Assembly (NCBI GenBank): GCA_034721895.1
Contig: JAYEND010000104.1
Location: 1-14,179 of the forward strand
DNA: 14,179 nucleotides
Direction: 5' to 3'
From: SZUA-451 sp034721895
GTDB lineage: Bacteria > Campylobacterota > Campylobacteria > Campylobacterales > Sulfurovaceae
Made by a program: the position numbers and the translations under genes. Positions within the stretch are counted from its first letter, which is position 1; each line of letters begins with the position of its first letter. The notes beneath the pieces are model-generated. The model did not search any database and was not told where the DNA came from. It was given only the letters and a program-made list of their open reading frames with translations. Positions 13,082-14,179 of this stretch are shown here, in pieces.

Positions 13082-14179
13082 TTACTTTTTGATCAGATCG
13101 GCACGGGGATAGACAAAGACGGTTTGTCTATCGACTACAATCTTCTCTTTGTCATCGGTTGCATACGCTCTAATGGTCACCGGGATCGGAACATCTTTTC
13201 TTGCATCATTGGCAAGTTGTGCCTCTGTCTCAAAAATAACAACTTTTTTCTTTTTCTTCCCGGCACCGATCTTAAATGGCTCTTTTGGTCTCACGATCTT
13301 GATCTTGTCATTATCGACGATTTCAAAGAAGTAGGAATGTTCTTTACTGTCCGTATTGGTAAACAGGAAGAGATAAGAGTTTTGTACCACGCCCTGGTCA
13401 AGTATTTTATAAAGTCTTGTTGTCTTGTTCACATTCAGAAGCATATGCTCTTTTGTACTTCCCATCGCAAAGAGAGAGATCAAGACTATGATAAGAACAG
13501 CAGCGTATGCAAGGACTTTGCCTCTGAGGAAATTCGTCTTGCCCTCATGCCTCAATGCCTCTTTTTCACTTGACCATCGTACGAGACTCGGCTTGCCAAG
13601 TGCTCCCATAACAGTCGTACAGGCATCCACACACTCCAGACAGTTGATGCACTCCAGCTGCAACCCTTTTCGGATATCGATATGGGTCGGGCAGACAGTG
13701 ACACAGCTTTCGCAGGTCGTACACTCAGCATTGGGTTCTGCGGCAAGCAAGTCTTTGGTTTTGCTAAATACTTTCTCTCTCTCATACCCATGTCCCTGAT
13801 AGATATCTCCACCACGGATCGGATCATAAACCGCCATCACGGTATCATCATCATAAAGAACAGACTGCACACGGCTGTAAGGACAGATATATATACAAAA
13901 GTCCTCTTTTATAAAGACTACATCGATCACAATAAAGGCAGCAGTCCCCAGAAGAATACCAACAAGCATCATATGCTCACCGGGATTCTGAAGGTAGGTA
14001 AAGAAATCTTCAGGCGGTACAAAGAACCATAGGAAATCCGCAGCCGCGATCAGAGACAACACGGTCCATAGCAGTATGGCGATCACCTTTTTAACCTGAT
14101 TTTCCGGTTTACTCATATCCGGATCTTTCTGCTTGTTCTTGATTCTCTTTCTCAATCCAAGCAGTTTGGTTTCGATTCC
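13082..14179 (-). CDS. ccoG: CcoG, cbb3 oxidase accessory iron-sulfur protein (5' end missing)
   Basis: This is the C-terminal 365 residues of a CcoG/FixG/RdxA-type protein. The frame stays open to the right edge of the window (residues GIETKLLG precede a TTG at 14155), so about the first 90-100 residues lie outside. CcoG is a membrane iron-sulfur protein that reduces copper for delivery to cbb3-type cytochrome oxidase. Visible are CIYICPYSRVQSVLYD, the MAVYDPIRGG segment, two cysteine clusters (CTTCESCVTVCP and CINCLECVDAC), three membrane helices in the part seen, and a C-terminal immunoglobulin-like FixG_C domain. The ccoNOQP genes would be expected upstream, outside the window. The small membrane protein and SQR-like gene follow in the same operon. 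Confidence 0.93.
   Translation of the reverse strand, partial: GIETKLLGLRKRIKNKQKDPDMSKPENQVKKVIAILLWTVLSLIAAADFLWFFVPPEDFFTYLQNPGEHMMLVGILLGTAAFIVIDVVFIKEDFCIYICPYSRVQSVLYDDDTVMAVYDPIRGGDIYQGHGYEREKVFSKTKDLLAAEPNAECTTCESCVTVCPTHIDIRKGLQLECINCLECVDACTTVMGALGKPSLVRWSSEKEALRHEGKTNFLRGKVLAYAAVLIIVLISLFAMGSTKEHMLLNVNKTTRLYKILDQGVVQNSYLFLFTNTDSKEHSYFFEIVDNDKIKIVRPKEPFKIGAGKKKKKVVIFETEAQLANDARKDVPIPVTIRAYATDDKEKIVVDRQTVFVYPRADLIKK

Noticed and set aside
1..14179. CRISPR arrays, tRNA or rRNA genes, transposases
   Set aside because: No spaced direct-repeat array, cloverleaf-like sequence, rRNA stretch or transposase motif was seen on either strand.

Overview
The window is about 14.2 kb of a bacterial chromosome in which every convincing gene lies on the minus strand, so transcription runs from high to low coordinates. 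It most resembles a sulfur- or hydrogen-oxidising member of the Campylobacterota (Sulfurovum/Sulfurimonas-like). That is an inference from the ccoG and SQR-like pair, the style of the proteins, AT-rich spacers with TATAAT boxes and strong AAGGAG-type ribosome binding sites. No rRNA or other taxonomic marker is present.

Three blocks can be seen. (1) 11686-14179 is the downstream end of a group that starts outside the window: ccoG (cbb3 oxidase copper-handling factor, N-terminus cut off by the window edge), a 64-residue single-helix membrane protein, and an SQR-like FAD oxidoreductase that lacks one of the redox cysteines of true sulfide:quinone reductases. It ends at a perfect 11-bp hairpin. 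(2) 10662-11503 holds a small conserved soluble protein and a cysteine-rich lipoprotein whose start overlaps the stop of the first. (3) 304-10587 is a tightly packed 14-gene operon in which nearly every junction is an ATGA/TGATG-type overlap: nhaD, mrpF, mrpG, an MbhD/DUF4040 protein, an MbhE-MrpB fusion, mrpC, mrpD, a NuoL/MrpA-like subunit, and then NuoH-, NuoB-, NuoC-, NuoD- and NuoI-like subunits, with mrpE last. The leftmost 303 bases have no gene but carry AT-rich inverted repeats.

The 14-gene operon is the highlight. It joins a complete Mrp-type cation/proton antiporter module to a complex-I-like peripheral arm with no NADH module. The order (B-C-D-F-G-H-H'-M-J-K-L-N in Mbx terms, with A moved to the end) is, as I recall it, that of the archaeal Mbx/MBS operon and not that of Mbh hydrogenase. 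The catalytic large subunit is neither a hydrogenase nor a quinone reductase by its residues. Both CxxC motifs that would hold NiFe are CxxE (C66-V-P-E69 and C362-P-P-E365), there is no C-terminal maturation peptide, and the His and Tyr that contact quinone in complex I are also missing. The small subunit has a rearranged cysteine set for its proximal iron-sulfur cluster. The best description is an Mbx/Ehr-type ion-translocating oxidoreductase of unknown acceptor, probably ferredoxin-linked, with an NhaD Na+/H+ antiporter built into the operon. It may couple a sodium or proton gradient to ferredoxin redox chemistry, in either direction. In an autotroph using the reductive TCA cycle, gradient-driven ferredoxin reduction is an attractive but untested role.
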